In this document: one piece after another, positions 18,759 to 27,527 of the stretch | Layout of the letters: every line of letters begins with the position of its first letter | Numbering within the stretch: position 1 is the first letter of the stretch | The notes under the pieces: generated by a model | Seen by the model: only the letters and a program-made list of their open reading frames with translations | The model's database searches: none | Told to the model about the DNA's origin: nothing | Assembly (NCBI RefSeq): GCF_015594605.1 | Contig: NZ_JADNQT010000007.1 | Span: forward strand, 18,572-82,571 | Reading direction: 5' to 3' | Length of the DNA stretch: 64,000 nt | From: Streptococcus sp. HF-1907 | Lineage (GTDB): Bacteria > Bacillota > Bacilli > Lactobacillales > Streptococcaceae | Program-made: the position numbers and the translations under genes

Positions 18759-21007
18759 AAAAATTAGCTAGACTCTTTTTGAACTATGTTGTCGGAGATC
18801 GGAAAACACCAGCAAAGAACCGAGAACGGGTCGGACAGAATTTGATGATTCTTGCTGTCTTCATGTTCTTTGTTTTCATTATTAACTTTGTCATCATTGT
18901 TGGGACGGACCGAAAATTTGGTGTCGATTTATCAAAAAATGCTAAGAAGGTTTACCAGCAAACGGTGAAGGTCCAAGCCAAGCGTGGAACGATTTACGAC
19001 CGAAATGGGAATGCTATCGCGGAGGACGCAACGACTTACAGCGTTTACGCCATCATTTCTAAAAATTACACCACGGCGACGGGGAAAAAGTTGTACGTGC
19101 AGTCTTCCCAATATGATAAGGTAGCCACTATTCTTAATGAAAAATTGGGTATCGACAAGTCAGATATTTTGAAGCAGCTGAATAAAAAGAAACTCTTCCA
19201 AGTTTCCTTCGGAACATCGGGATCAGGCTTGTCTTACACGACCATGACCGAAATCAAGAACGCCATGAAGAAGGAAAAAATCGAGGGAATTGGCTTCAGT
19301 CAAAGTCCAGGACGACTTTATCCAAATGGTATTTTTGCTTCACAATTTATTGGTTTCACATCATCTAAAGAGGAAGAAGATGGGACAAAACTTGTTGGGA
19401 CAACAGGTGTGGAAGCGTCTTTGAACAGCATTTTATCTGGTACAGATGGTCAAGTGACCTACGAAAAAGATAAAAACGGCAATGTTCTTCTAGGAACAGC
19501 AACAACAGTCAAACAGGCTGTAGATGGTAAGGATGTCTATACAACCTTGTCTGAACCCATTCAAACGGTCTTGGAAACGCAAATGGATGTCTTCCAAGCT
19601 AAAACGGGAGGGGTTTACGCTAGTGCCACAGTTGTTAACGCCAAAACAGGCGAAATTTTAGCAACCAGCCAACGTCCAACCTACAATCCACAGACCTTAG
19701 ATGGTTATAATAAGGAAAACCTCAATACTTGGAGTACTCTACTTTACCAAAGTCAATACGAACCAGGGTCAACCATGAAAGTCATGACAGTGGCGGCGGC
19801 TATTGATTCCGGTAATTTCAGTGAAACTGAAACTTACTTCAGTGGTGAGTATAAAATTGCTGATTCTACTATTAAAGACTGGGACGTTAATGAAGGTATC
19901 ACATCAGGTTTATATATGACCTTCCCGCAAGGCTTTGCCCATTCAAGTAACGTTGGTATGGTCACTCTTGAACAAAAAATGGGTCAAGATAAATGGTTGA
20001 GTTACCTTTCTAAATTCAAATTTGGTTACCCAACACGTTTTGGTATGAAATATGAAGACGGTGGTTTATTCCCATCAAATAATATAGCCACTGTTGCACA
20101 AACGGCCTTTGGTCAAGGGATTGGTGTCACACAAGCACAGATGCTTCGTGCTTTCACTGCCATTTCAAATAATGGTGTTATGCTTGAACCACAATTTATT
20201 AGTAAAATCTATGATCCTAATTCAGGTACGACACGTTCAGCAACCTCAGAAATAGTTGGTAAACCTGTTTCTAAGACTGCTGCTAGCAAGACTCGCGACT
20301 ACATGGTAGCTGTCGGAACGGACTCTTACTATGGTACACTTTATGCAAGTGGATCAGGACCAGTTATCCAAGTTGGCAATGCCTCTGTTGCGGTTAAGTC
20401 TGGTACGGCTCAGATTGCCGCGTCAGCTAAAGATGGGGGCGGATACCTTCAAGGAGAGAATGATACTATCAACTCTGCCGTAGCTATGGTGCCATCAGAT
20501 GATCCAGATTTCATTATGTATGTGACGGTTCAACAACCTCAAAAATTCAGTATTACCAATTATTCTGATATTTTCAACCCAGTCTTGGAACAGGCTGAAG
20601 CAATGAAGGAAACCTTGCAAACTCCAGTAGCCAATAAATCTTCCGAGCAAACCAAGTACACCTTGACAAATGTCATTGGTAAGCAACCAGGCGACACAGC
20701 TGAAGAACTCCGTCGCAATCTTGTTCAACCAGTTGTTATCGGAAACGGAAGCAAAATTACGAAAACCTCTAAAAAAGTTGGTAGCAATTTAGCTGAAAAT
20801 GAGCAAATTTTGCTACTTACTAATAAAGTCACAGAACTTCCTGATATGTATGGCTGGACCAAGAAAAATGTCAAGCAGTTCGCTAAATGGACAGGTATCA
20901 AGATTACCTATAAAGGTAAGTCGTCTGGAAAAGTCACCCGACAAAGTGTCGATTCTGGTACCGATATCAATAAAGTTAAGAAATTAAAAATCACAATAGG
21001 AGATTAA
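18755..21007 (+). CDS. pbpX: Penicillin-binding protein 2X (class B, septal transpeptidase)
   Basis: PBP2X cross-links new septal peptidoglycan with FtsW and is a main beta-lactam target. The 750-residue protein has a cytoplasmic N-terminus, one membrane segment (about 29-49), a dimerisation domain, the transpeptidase domain and two C-terminal PASTA repeats (from about residue 632). The three active-site motifs are intact: S339-T-M-K342, S397-S-N399 and K548-S-G-T551, almost at the pneumococcal positions. The Thr after the catalytic Ser, often changed in resistant pneumococci, is kept. It overlaps ftsL by four bases and is followed by mraY with one base between. StkP (52 kb) carries the same PASTA type and is known to regulate this machinery in pneumococcus. 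Confidence 0.96.
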   Translation: MKKLARLFLNYVVGDRKTPAKNRERVGQNLMILAVFMFFVFIINFVIIVGTDRKFGVDLSKNAKKVYQQTVKVQAKRGTIYDRNGNAIAEDATTYSVYAIISKNYTTATGKKLYVQSSQYDKVATILNEKLGIDKSDILKQLNKKKLFQVSFGTSGSGLSYTTMTEIKNAMKKEKIEGIGFSQSPGRLYPNGIFASQFIGFTSSKEEEDGTKLVGTTGVEASLNSILSGTDGQVTYEKDKNGNVLLGTATTVKQAVDGKDVYTTLSEPIQTVLETQMDVFQAKTGGVYASATVVNAKTGEILATSQRPTYNPQTLDGYNKENLNTWSTLLYQSQYEPGSTMKVMTVAAAIDSGNFSETETYFSGEYKIADSTIKDWDVNEGITSGLYMTFPQGFAHSSNVGMVTLEQKMGQDKWLSYLSKFKFGYPTRFGMKYEDGGLFPSNNIATVAQTAFGQGIGVTQAQMLRAFTAISNNGVMLEPQFISKIYDPNSGTTRSATSEIVGKPVSKTAASKTRDYMVAVGTDSYYGTLYASGSGPVIQVGNASVAVKSGTAQIAASAKDGGGYLQGENDTINSAVAMVPSDDPDFIMYVTVQQPQKFSITNYSDIFNPVLEQAEAMKETLQTPVANKSSEQTKYTLTNVIGKQPGDTAEELRRNLVQPVVIGNGSKITKTSKKVGSNLAENEQILLLTNKVTELPDMYGWTKKNVKQFAKWTGIKITYKGKSSGKVTRQSVDSGTDINKVKKLKITIGD

Positions 21008-21008
21008 C

Positions 21009-22019
21009 ATGTTTTTAAGTCTAATGGCGGGCTTGGTAACTTTTGTGCTTACCATAGTTGCTATGCCATATTTTATCCGCTTCTACCAAGTCAAGAAAAT
21101 TGGTGGACAGCAGATGCACGAAGATGTCAAGCAGCACTTGGCTAAGGCGGGAACGCCAACCATGGGAGGAACGGTCTTTCTAGTTGTTGCTGTTTTAGTC
21201 AGTCTTATCTTTAGTTTGTTTATTGCTAAAGAGGGGCACGCTCAGATGAGTGCAACTCTTGGGATTCTCTCCGTCGTTATTATCTACGGAATTATTGGTT
21301 TCTTAGATGATTTCCTAAAAATCTTTAAACAAATCAATGAAGGATTGACACCAGGTCAAAAGATGAGTCTCCAAATTATTGCTGGTTTGATTTTCTACTT
21401 TGTCCATGTCTTGCCAAGTGGAACAGATGCCATCAATATTTTCGGTTTCCACCTTCACCTCGGTATTTTCTATGCCTTGTTCGTTTTATTCTGGGTAGTC
21501 GGATTTTCAAATGCGGTCAATTTGACAGATGGTATCGATGGTTTAGCTTCCATTTCAGTGGCCATTAGTTTGGCAGCATATGGCGTTATTGCTTTTGTCC
21601 AAGGTCAATTTGACATCTTACTTTTGATTGTTACCATGATTGGTGCCCTCTTTGGTTTCTTCGTTTTCAACCACAAACCGGCCAAGGTCTTCATGGGTGA
21701 TGTCGGCTCACTAGCCCTCGGTGCTATGTTAGCAGCAATCTCAATTGCTCTTCGCCAAGAATGGACCCTTCTTATCATTGGATTTGTTTACGTCTTTGAA
21801 ACAGCCTCTGTTATGCTTCAAGTGTCTTACTTCAAGTACACCAAGAAGAAAACAGGTGAAGGAAAACGTATTTTCCGTATGACCCCATTCCACCATCATT
21901 TGGAACTTGGAGGTCTCTCAGGAAATGGAGCTAAATGGTCTGAGTGGAAAGTTGATGCCTTCCTATGGACAGTAGGAGCAGTGCTCAGCCTTATTACCCT
22001 AGCATTTCTTTATTTGTAA
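21009..22019 (+). CDS. mraY: Phospho-N-acetylmuramoyl-pentapeptide transferase
   Basis: MraY moves phospho-MurNAc-pentapeptide from UDP to undecaprenyl phosphate, making lipid I on the inner face of the membrane. The 336-residue protein shows about ten membrane segments. Conserved cytoplasmic motifs are seen: KAGTPTMGG near residue 47, the Asp-rich [10 protein letters not shown] near 98, [11 protein letters not shown] near 171, the [11 protein letters not shown] segment near 225 and the [14 protein letters not shown] histidine motif near 290. SD AGGAG lies just inside the end of pbpX, and only one base separates the two genes. It ends the operon at a clear terminator. Confidence 0.96.
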   Translation: MFLSLMAGLVTFVLTIVAMPYFIRFYQVKKIGGQQMHEDVKQHLAKAGTPTMGGTVFLVVAVLVSLIFSLFIAKEGHAQMSATLGILSVVIIYGIIGFLDDFLKIFKQINEGLTPGQKMSLQIIAGLIFYFVHVLPSGTDAINIFGFHLHLGIFYALFVLFWVVGFSNAVNLTDGIDGLASISVAISLAAYGVIAFVQGQFDILLLIVTMIGALFGFFVFNHKPAKVFMGDVGSLALGAMLAAISIALRQEWTLLIIGFVYVFETASVMLQVSYFKYTKKKTGEGKRIFRMTPFHHHLELGGLSGNGAKWSEWKVDAFLWTVGAVLSLITLAFLYL

Positions 22020-22030
22020 AATAGCAGAGC

Positions 22031-22057
22031 AAAGCATGTCAGTTTGGCATGCTTTTT
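22031..22057 (+). terminator. Terminator of the rsmH-mraY operon
   Basis: AAAGCATG (22031-22038) pairs with CATGC and following TTT (22048-22055) around a 9-base loop, with a run of five T. Confidence 0.85.
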
Positions 22058-22075
22058 GTGTTAGCCAGTATTTAA

Positions 22076-22084
22076 TGATATAAT
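22076..22084 (+). promoter_or_regulatory. Extended -10 promoter of the DEAD-box helicase gene
   Basis: TGATATAAT, an extended -10 identical to that of glpK, lies 27 bases before the start codon. Confidence 0.6.
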
Positions 22085-22111
22085 GAAGAAAACACAAATA
22101 AGGAAATAAAC

Positions 22112-23455
22112 ATGTCATTTAAAGATTTTAATTTTAAAAGCTACATCCAAGAAGCGCTTGACGAGCTGAAGTTTGTCAACCCAACGGATGTCCAACAAAA
22201 ACTGATTCCAGTCGTTCGTTCAGGACGTGACCTAGTCGGTGAATCAAAGACGGGCTCAGGGAAGACCCACACTTTCTTGCTTCCGATTTTTGAAAAAATT
22301 GACGAATCAGGCAAGGATGTTCAGGTTGTCATCACAGCGCCAAGTCGTGAATTGGCAACGCAAATTTACCAAGCAAGCAAGCAAATTGCGGACCATTCAG
22401 AGCAAGAAATTCGTGTGGTCAATTATGTGGGTGGTACCGATAAACTTCGTCAGATTGAAAAATTGAAAGCCAACCAACCCCATATCGTTATCGGAACACC
22501 TGGTCGAATCTATGACTTGGTCAAATCAGGTGACTTAGAGATTCACAAGGCTCATACCTTTGTTGTGGATGAAGCGGATATGACCCTTGATATGGGATTC
22601 TTAGATACGGTTGATAAGATTGCTGGAACACTTCCTAAAGATGTTCAAATCTTGGTCTTCTCAGCAACTATTCCACAAAAATTACAACCTTTCTTGAAGA
22701 AATACTTGACGAACCCAGTCATGGAAAAAATCAAGACGTCAACAGTTATCGCTGATACCATTGATAACTGGTTGGTATCAACTAAGGGGCGTGATAAGAA
22801 TGCTCAAATCCTTGCCATGTCAAAAATCTTGCAACCTTATTTGGCTATGATTTTTGTTAATACCAAGGAACGCGCCGATGAGCTCCATGCTTTCTTGTCT
22901 GCTAATGGGCTTAAGGTAGCCAAAATCCACGGTGGTATTCCGCCACGTGAACGCAAGCGAATCATGAACCAAGTCAAGAATCTTGAGTTCGAATACATTG
23001 TAGCTACTGACTTGGCAGCGCGTGGGATTGATATTGAAGGGATAAGTCACGTTATCAACGATGCTATTCCTCAGGATTTATCATTCTTTGTGCACCGTGT
23101 CGGACGTACAGGCCGTAATGGGCTTCCGGGCACAGCCATTACGCTCTATCAACCAAGTGACGATTCTGATATCAGAGAGCTTGAGAAGATGGGCGTAGCC
23201 TTTGTGCCAAAAGTCATCAAAGATGGTGAATTCCAAGACACTTATGACCGCGACCGTCGTGCTAATCGCGAGAAATCATATCAAAAACTGGACACAGAGA
23301 TGATTGGTCTGGTTAAGAAGAAAAAGAAGAAAATCAAGCCTGGTTACAAGAAGAAAATTCAGTGGAAGGTTGACGAGAAGCGTAAACGTGAGCGCCGTGC
23401 CAGCAACCGTGCCAAGGGTCGTGCAGAACGTAAGGCTAAGAAACAGTCCTTCTAA
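22112..23455 (+). CDS. DEAD-box ATP-dependent RNA helicase
   Basis: An RNA helicase that unwinds short RNA duplexes with ATP, likely in ribosome assembly, RNA decay or cold growth (CshB-like). The 447-residue protein has all core motifs: the Q region (FVNPTDVQQKLIP, about 20-32), motif I SKTGSGKT (about 44-51), Ia PSRELATQ, motif II DEAD (VVDEADMTLDMG), motif III SAT, motif V ATDLAARGIDIEG and motif VI HRVGRTGRNG. The C-terminus after about residue 390 is a Lys/Arg-rich tail that would hold RNA. It stands alone between two terminators downstream of mraY, as in several streptococci. SD AAGGAAA precedes the ATG. Confidence 0.94.
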   Translation: MSFKDFNFKSYIQEALDELKFVNPTDVQQKLIPVVRSGRDLVGESKTGSGKTHTFLLPIFEKIDESGKDVQVVITAPSRELATQIYQASKQIADHSEQEIRVVNYVGGTDKLRQIEKLKANQPHIVIGTPGRIYDLVKSGDLEIHKAHTFVVDEADMTLDMGFLDTVDKIAGTLPKDVQILVFSATIPQKLQPFLKKYLTNPVMEKIKTSTVIADTIDNWLVSTKGRDKNAQILAMSKILQPYLAMIFVNTKERADELHAFLSANGLKVAKIHGGIPPRERKRIMNQVKNLEFEYIVATDLAARGIDIEGISHVINDAIPQDLSFFVHRVGRTGRNGLPGTAITLYQPSDDSDIRELEKMGVAFVPKVIKDGEFQDTYDRDRRANREKSYQKLDTEMIGLVKKKKKKIKPGYKKKIQWKVDEKRKRERRASNRAKGRAERKAKKQSF

Positions 23456-23463
23456 GCGACAAG

Positions 23464-23490
23464 AAACTCCTGAGAAATCGGGAGTTTTTT
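23464..23490 (+). terminator. Terminator of the helicase gene
   Basis: ACTCC and GGAGT pair around a short loop (CTGAGAAATCGG region) and six T follow. Confidence 0.8.
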
Positions 23491-23494
23491 GGGG

Positions 23495-23520
23495 TGATAG
23501 CTTTTTCTTATCAAAAGATA
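23495..23520. promoter_or_regulatory. CmbR/CysR-type box upstream of the substrate-binding-protein gene
   Basis: TGATA (23495-23499), nine bases, TATCA (23509-23513), two bases, AGATA (23516-23520). This fits the array TGATA-N9-TATCA-N2-4-TGATA described for the LysR-type sulphur regulator CmbR of lactic streptococci, with one mismatch. It ends 11 bases before the -35 box. Confidence 0.7.
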
Positions 23521-23531
23521 AGGAATTGGTA

Positions 23532-23561
23532 TTAGTCAAATCGGATAAGGGGTGCTAAACT
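23532..23561 (+). promoter_or_regulatory. Promoter of the substrate-binding-protein gene
   Basis: TTAGTC (23532-23537), 18 bases, TAAACT (23556-23561), with TG at the extended -10 position. A weak -35 next to an activator-type box is what a LysR-activated promoter looks like. Confidence 0.5.
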
Positions 23562-23594
23562 ACTAGTAACAGCAAAACTAGAGGAGATAAAGAA

Positions 23595-24413
23595 ATGAAA
23601 AGATATCAAAAATGGTTGGTAGGACTAGTGGCAGGCTTAGCGGGCTTTGCGTTTTCAGTAAATGCACAGGCTGCGAGTAAGACGACATTAACAGTAGCGA
23701 CAGATTCTGATACCGCTCCTTTTACTTACAAGAAGGATGGCAAGTTCAAAGGTTATGATATTGATGTAGTCAAAGCTATTTTTAAAGATTCAGACTATCA
23801 AGTGACCTTTAAGACAGTTCCGTTTGACACCATTCCAACGGGAATTGATGCTGGCAAGTATGATTTTTCAGCCAACGATTACAACTACAATAAAGAGCGT
23901 GCTGAAAAATATTATTTCTCAGACCCTATCTCTAAATCAAACTATGCCATCACTGCAGCCAAAGGGAAGAAATACACATCGCTCAATGACCTTTCAGGCA
24001 AAACAACAGAGGTCTTGTCAGGTTCAAATTATGCTCAAATCCTAGAAAACTGGAATAAGGAAAATCCAGATAAAGCCCCAATCAAAGTCAATTACGTTTC
24101 AGGGACAACAGGGATTTCGAATCGGTTGAAAGATATTGAAAATGGTAAAATTGATTTCATTCTTTATGATGCTATTTCATCAGCTTATATTGTCAAAGAC
24201 CAAGGAATGGATTTGACAGTCTCTAAGGTCAAGGACAGTCTCGGTGAATCGACAGACGGACTAGAATACCTCTTGATTCCTAAAAATGAAGATGGTAAAA
24301 AATTACAAACCTTCATTAACAAACGTATCAAAGCGCTGAAGAAAGATGGTACTCTAGCTAAATTAAGCAAGACCTATTTTGGCGGAGATTACGTTTCAAG
24401 CCTTAAAAATTAG
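23595..24413 (+). CDS. Amino-acid ABC transporter substrate-binding protein (probable cystine/cysteine type)
   Basis: A family 3 solute-binding protein of 272 residues that captures its ligand outside the membrane and hands it to the permease encoded next. A signal peptide (KR..., hydrophobic core WLVGLVAGLAGFAFSV) ends in AQA-AS near residue 27, a signal peptidase I site. No lipobox Cys is present, unlike most Gram-positive binding proteins, so membrane anchoring is not explained. The mature part begins with LTVATDSDTAPFTYKKDGK and holds the usual two lobes, with GIDAGKYDF in the middle. A CmbR-type box upstream and the shared array at cysK point to a sulphur amino acid. Hairpins after the stop separate it from the permease, which has its own promoter. 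Confidence 0.9.
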   Translation: MKRYQKWLVGLVAGLAGFAFSVNAQAASKTTLTVATDSDTAPFTYKKDGKFKGYDIDVVKAIFKDSDYQVTFKTVPFDTIPTGIDAGKYDFSANDYNYNKERAEKYYFSDPISKSNYAITAAKGKKYTSLNDLSGKTTEVLSGSNYAQILENWNKENPDKAPIKVNYVSGTTGISNRLKDIENGKIDFILYDAISSAYIVKDQGMDLTVSKVKDSLGESTDGLEYLLIPKNEDGKKLQTFINKRIKALKKDGTLAKLSKTYFGGDYVSSLKN

Positions 24414-24415
24414 AG

Positions 24416-24462
24416 TAATAGCCTATCCTTATCAAGCGATAGGTTTTCTTTATCGGCTGATA
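24416..24462. promoter_or_regulatory. Two overlapping CmbR/CysR-type boxes upstream of the permease gene
   Basis: TAATA (24416-24420), N9, TATCA (24430-24434), N2, CGATA (24437-24441), N9, TATCG (24451-24455), N2, TGATA (24458-24462). CGATA serves as the last half-site of one array and the first of the next. The same bases can form CCTATC/GATAGG hairpins with a short T-run, so they may also terminate part of the upstream message. The array ends 12 bases before the -35 box. Confidence 0.65.
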
Positions 24463-24474
24463 GGATTTAAATAT

Positions 24475-24504
24475 TTTACAAGGCAATAGAATCAGTGTTA
24501 GAAT
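24475..24504 (+). promoter_or_regulatory. Promoter of the permease/ATPase pair
   Basis: TTTACA (24475-24480), 18 bases, TAGAAT (24499-24504), with TG one base before the -10. Confidence 0.55.
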
Positions 24505-24540
24505 AGTGTAACGATTAAAGTTTTAGAAAAGGACCCTCGT

Positions 24541-25344
24541 ATGAACAATATTCTGTTAGCAAGTGGCTGGGACTGGTACGATAAATTTGTCGCCAATATT
24601 CCAGCTGGAAAATTATTCTCTTGGCGTGCGGTGTTTGACGCTATTCCGACCATATTACAGCATCTTCCAACTACGCTTACTTTGACTGTGGCTGGTGCTT
24701 TCTTTGGCTTGATTTTAGCTCTGCTATTTGCCATTGTCAAAATCAATCGTGTGAAGATTCTCTACCCGATTCAAGCGGTCGTTGTTTCTTTCTTGCGTGG
24801 GACACCGATTTTGGTTCAGTTGATGCTGACCTACTACGGAATCCCCTTGTTCCTTAAATTCCTCAACCAAAAATACGGTTTGAACTGGAACATCAACGCT
24901 ATTCCAGCGTCAATCTTTGCCGTGACGGCCTTTGCGCTCAATGAAGCAGCTTACACCAGTGAGACTCTTCGTGCCGCGATTCAGTCTGTTAACTCTGGGG
25001 AAATTGAAGCTGCGCGTAGCTTGGGGATGACCTCTGCGCAAGTTTATCGTCGTGTCATTATTTCAAATGCGGCTGTTGTTGCCACACCAACTCTTATCAA
25101 TGGCTTGATTGGCTTGACTAAAGGAACATCACTTGCCTTCAACGCAGGAATTGTGGAAATGTTTGCCCAAGCTCAAATTACAGGTGGTAGTGACTACCGC
25201 TACTTTGAACGTTACATCTCAGTTGCCATCATTTATTGGGTCATCAGTATCATCATTGAACAGGTCGGTCGCTTCATTGAAAAACGCATGGAAATTCCAA
25301 TTCCAGATAACTCAGAAGCAACGCTTATGGGAGGTGTCCGTTAA
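24541..25344 (+). CDS. Amino-acid ABC transporter permease
   Basis: A 267-residue HisM/GlnP-type permease that forms the membrane channel of the transporter, probably as a homodimer since only one permease gene is present. About five membrane segments are visible; the first complete one is around LPTTLTLTVAGAFFGLILALLFAI in two overlapping pieces near residues 38-61. The ABC-contact loop is ALNEAAYTSETLRAAIQSV followed by GEIEAARSLGMT (near 135-170), the EAA motif. SD AAAGGA precedes the ATG. Its stop overlaps the ATPase start (TAATGA). Confidence 0.93.
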   Translation: MNNILLASGWDWYDKFVANIPAGKLFSWRAVFDAIPTILQHLPTTLTLTVAGAFFGLILALLFAIVKINRVKILYPIQAVVVSFLRGTPILVQLMLTYYGIPLFLKFLNQKYGLNWNINAIPASIFAVTAFALNEAAYTSETLRAAIQSVNSGEIEAARSLGMTSAQVYRRVIISNAAVVATPTLINGLIGLTKGTSLAFNAGIVEMFAQAQITGGSDYRYFERYISVAIIYWVISIIIEQVGRFIEKRMEIPIPDNSEATLMGGVR

Positions 25345-26093
25345 TGATTAAAATTACCAATTTAACCAAAGAATTTTCTGGTCAGAAGGTTTTAGACGGA
25401 CTAAACCTTGACATCCAAAAAGGAGAAGTTGTTGCCCTTGTCGGTGCTTCAGGTGCTGGGAAATCTACCTTCCTTCGCAGTATGAATTACCTAGAAGAAC
25501 CTGACGCTGGAACGATTGAAATCGACGATTTTAAGGTTGATTTTCAAAATATCAGCAAGGATGAGATTCTGACTCTCCGCCGTAAGCTAGCCATGGTTTT
25601 CCAACAGTTCAATTTATTTGAACGTCGCACAGCCTTGGATAATGTCAAAGAAGGTCTTAAGGTTGTCAAAAAAATCTCTGACGCAGAAGCAACTAAGATT
25701 GCCAAAGAAGAGCTAGCAAAAGTCGGTTTGGCTGACCGTGAAAATCACTACCCACGCCATTTATCAGGTGGACAAAAACAACGTGTGGCACTAGCACGCG
25801 CCCTTGCCATGAAACCAGATGTCCTTCTTCTAGATGAGCCAACATCAGCACTTGACCCAGAATTGGTTGGCGAGGTTGAAAAATCAATTGCTGACGCTGC
25901 CAAGCAAGGTCAGACCATGGTTCTAGTCAGCCATGACATGAACTTTGTTTACCAAGTAGCCGATAAAGTTCTTTTCCTTGAAAAAGGTCACATCCTTGAA
26001 CAAGGAACACCGGACGAAGTTTTCAACCATCCTAAGGAAGAACGTACCAAAGAATTTTTTGCTAGTTACAATAAATCTTACCTAAAAGACTAG
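25344..26093 (+). CDS. Amino-acid ABC transporter ATP-binding protein
   Basis: A 249-residue polar-amino-acid ABC ATPase. Walker A is GASGAGKST (about 34-42), the Q loop FQQFNLFERRT near 87, the signature LSGGQKQRVALARAL near 138, Walker B DVLLLDEPTSALDPEL near 160, and the switch His in SHDMNFVYQVAD. It overlaps the permease stop by one base, so translation is coupled. With the single permease and the binding protein encoded upstream it completes an importer; the CmbR-type boxes make cystine, cysteine or a related sulphur amino acid the most likely cargo. Confidence 0.94.
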   Translation: MIKITNLTKEFSGQKVLDGLNLDIQKGEVVALVGASGAGKSTFLRSMNYLEEPDAGTIEIDDFKVDFQNISKDEILTLRRKLAMVFQQFNLFERRTALDNVKEGLKVVKKISDAEATKIAKEELAKVGLADRENHYPRHLSGGQKQRVALARALAMKPDVLLLDEPTSALDPELVGEVEKSIADAAKQGQTMVLVSHDMNFVYQVADKVLFLEKGHILEQGTPDEVFNHPKEERTKEFFASYNKSYLKD

Positions 26094-26099
26094 AATATT

Positions 26100-26135
26100 T
26101 GATATAATGGAGGTTAGCTGGTCTAGCCTCTTTTT
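26100..26135 (+). promoter_or_regulatory. Extended -10 promoter (for the DUF4059-trxB pair) followed by terminator hairpin of the ABC genes
   Basis: TGATATAAT (26100-26108) is an extended -10. Directly after it GAGGTTAG (26110-26117) pairs with CTAGCCTC (26123-26130) and five T follow, which would stop messages coming from the transporter genes. A transcript started at the -10 would begin inside the hairpin and escape it. Confidence 0.55.
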
Positions 26136-26189
26136 GCTAGCCTTAGAATGAAATGAAAGTGTACGTGGCTTGCCCACAACGGATTAACA

Positions 26190-26414
26190 ATGTTTTTACA
26201 AATTGCGAGTTATTATATGCAAGGTCTAGTTGCTTCTGTGATTACGGTGCTATTGATAGGAGGATTATGGACATTTTGGCGGGCGCGTCGCCACTTGGAC
26301 AAGACTGTCAAGGAAAGACAAGCCTTCTTATACGATGTCCTCATGATGAGCCTCATGACAGCACCTATCTTATCATTTGCTTTTGTAGCCATTATTTTAA
26401 TGCTCAAGGCATAG
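26190..26414 (+). CDS. DUF4059 small membrane protein
   Basis: A 74-residue protein with two membrane segments (about 8-29 and 51-72) joined by a charged loop RARRHLDKTVKERQAF. This is the DUF4059 family, known to me as a short gene in front of trxB in streptococci; its role is unknown. The ribosome site is weak (CGGA), but frame, topology and position support a real gene. It is transcribed with trxB, 61 bases downstream. A longer overlapping frame at 26153-26491 is a shadow. Confidence 0.75.
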   Translation: MFLQIASYYMQGLVASVITVLLIGGLWTFWRARRHLDKTVKERQAFLYDVLMMSLMTAPILSFAFVAIILMLKA

Positions 26415-26475
26415 TTCTTGGAAAAATGAGGACTTTGCTATACAATAGGAACATAAGCAATCAAAGGAGACAATT

Positions 26476-27396
26476 ATGTACGATACCTTAATTATCGGCT
26501 CAGGTCCTGCGGGAATGACAGCTGCGCTCTACGCTGCACGCTCAAACCTCAAAGTTGGCTTGATTGAACAAGGTGCCCCAGGTGGCCAAATGAACAACAC
26601 CTCAGAAATTGAAAATTACCCAGGTTATGATCACATCTCTGGACCTGAATTATCAATGAAAATGTACGAACCGCTTGAAAAATTCCAAGTGGAAAATATC
26701 TACGGTATCGTACAAAAAGTTGAAGATGATGGTGAAGGCAAGGTCAAACGCGTCATCACTGAAGATGCCACTTACGAAGCTAAAACAGTCGTTGTTGCAA
26801 CCGGAGCTAAAAATAGTCTGCTAGGTGTTCCAGGTGAAGAAGAATTTACTAGCCGTGGTGTTTCCTACTGTGCTGTTTGTGATGGTGCCTTCTTCCGTGA
26901 CCAAGACCTTCTCGTTGTCGGTGGTGGTGACTCCGCTGTTGAAGAAGCCATCTACCTCACTCAATTTGCAAAATCGGTGACGATTATCCACCGTCGTGAC
27001 CAACTACGTGCCCAAAAGGTCATTCAAGACCGCGCCTTTGCCAATGAAAAAATCAAATTTATTTGGGACTCTGTTGTTACAGAGATTAAGGGAGACGATG
27101 TCAAGGTTTCTGGCGTCACAATTAAAAATGTCAAGACAGGTGAGGTGACGGAAAAATCATTTGGTGGTATTTTTATCTATGTCGGTATGAATCCTGTATC
27201 AAGCATGGTAGCTGACCTTGGTATCACTGATGAAACTGGTTGGATTATCACAGATACTGACATGAAGACAAGCCGTCCCGGTATTTTTACAATTGGTGAT
27301 GTGCGTCAAAAAGACCTCCGTCAAATCGCGACAGCTGTCGGCGAAGGAGCTATCGCTGGTCAAGGTGTTTACCAATACATCGTTGAACATTTTTAA
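26476..27396 (+). CDS. trxB: Thioredoxin-disulfide reductase
   Basis: A cytoplasmic flavoenzyme that uses NADPH to reduce thioredoxin, supporting thiol balance and ribonucleotide reduction. The 306-residue protein has the FAD loop GSGPAGMTAALYAARS at residues 8-23, the redox pair C132-A-V-C135 in YCAVCDGAFF, the NADPH loop VGGGDSAVEEA near 154 and the final FAD motif TIGDVRQKDLRQIATAVGEG in two overlapping parts near 275. The start follows AAGGAG. It is followed by a terminator. Confidence 0.96.
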   Translation: MYDTLIIGSGPAGMTAALYAARSNLKVGLIEQGAPGGQMNNTSEIENYPGYDHISGPELSMKMYEPLEKFQVENIYGIVQKVEDDGEGKVKRVITEDATYEAKTVVVATGAKNSLLGVPGEEEFTSRGVSYCAVCDGAFFRDQDLLVVGGGDSAVEEAIYLTQFAKSVTIIHRRDQLRAQKVIQDRAFANEKIKFIWDSVVTEIKGDDVKVSGVTIKNVKTGEVTEKSFGGIFIYVGMNPVSSMVADLGITDETGWIITDTDMKTSRPGIFTIGDVRQKDLRQIATAVGEGAIAGQGVYQYIVEHF

Positions 27397-27412
27397 AATA
27401 AAATGAATGGCA

Positions 27413-27441
27413 GAAGTCGAGGAGAATATCTTCGACTTTTT
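27413..27441 (+). terminator. Terminator of trxB
   Basis: AAGTCGA (27414-27420) pairs with TCGACTT (27432-27438) and T residues follow. Confidence 0.75.
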
Positions 27442-27472
27442 GTATTTTATTCGCTGAAAAATAAGGATTTGA

Positions 27473-27497
27473 AAATTTCTGAAATTAGGGATATAAT
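27473..27497 (+). promoter_or_regulatory. Promoter of the amino-acid permease with a CodY-like box
   Basis: TATAAT occurs at about 27492-27497. AAATTTCTGAAATTA around 27473-27487 shares 12 of 15 bases with the CodY consensus and lies directly upstream of the -10, a place where binding would block polymerase. CodY control of amino-acid permeases is common in streptococci; here it is inferred. Confidence 0.45.
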
Positions 27498-27527
27498 AGT
27501 AAAAGTTTTTATAGATTGGAGACACTT

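Noticed and set aside
18755..21007. Mosaic or resistance-type PBP2X
   Set aside because: All three active-site motifs and the Thr after the catalytic Ser are intact; nothing in the visible motifs suggests altered beta-lactam binding.
26153..26491. 112-residue frame overlapping the DUF4059 gene
   Set aside because: Overlaps both the DUF4059 gene and the start of trxB in another frame and has a Cys-rich, unpatterned sequence; a shadow.
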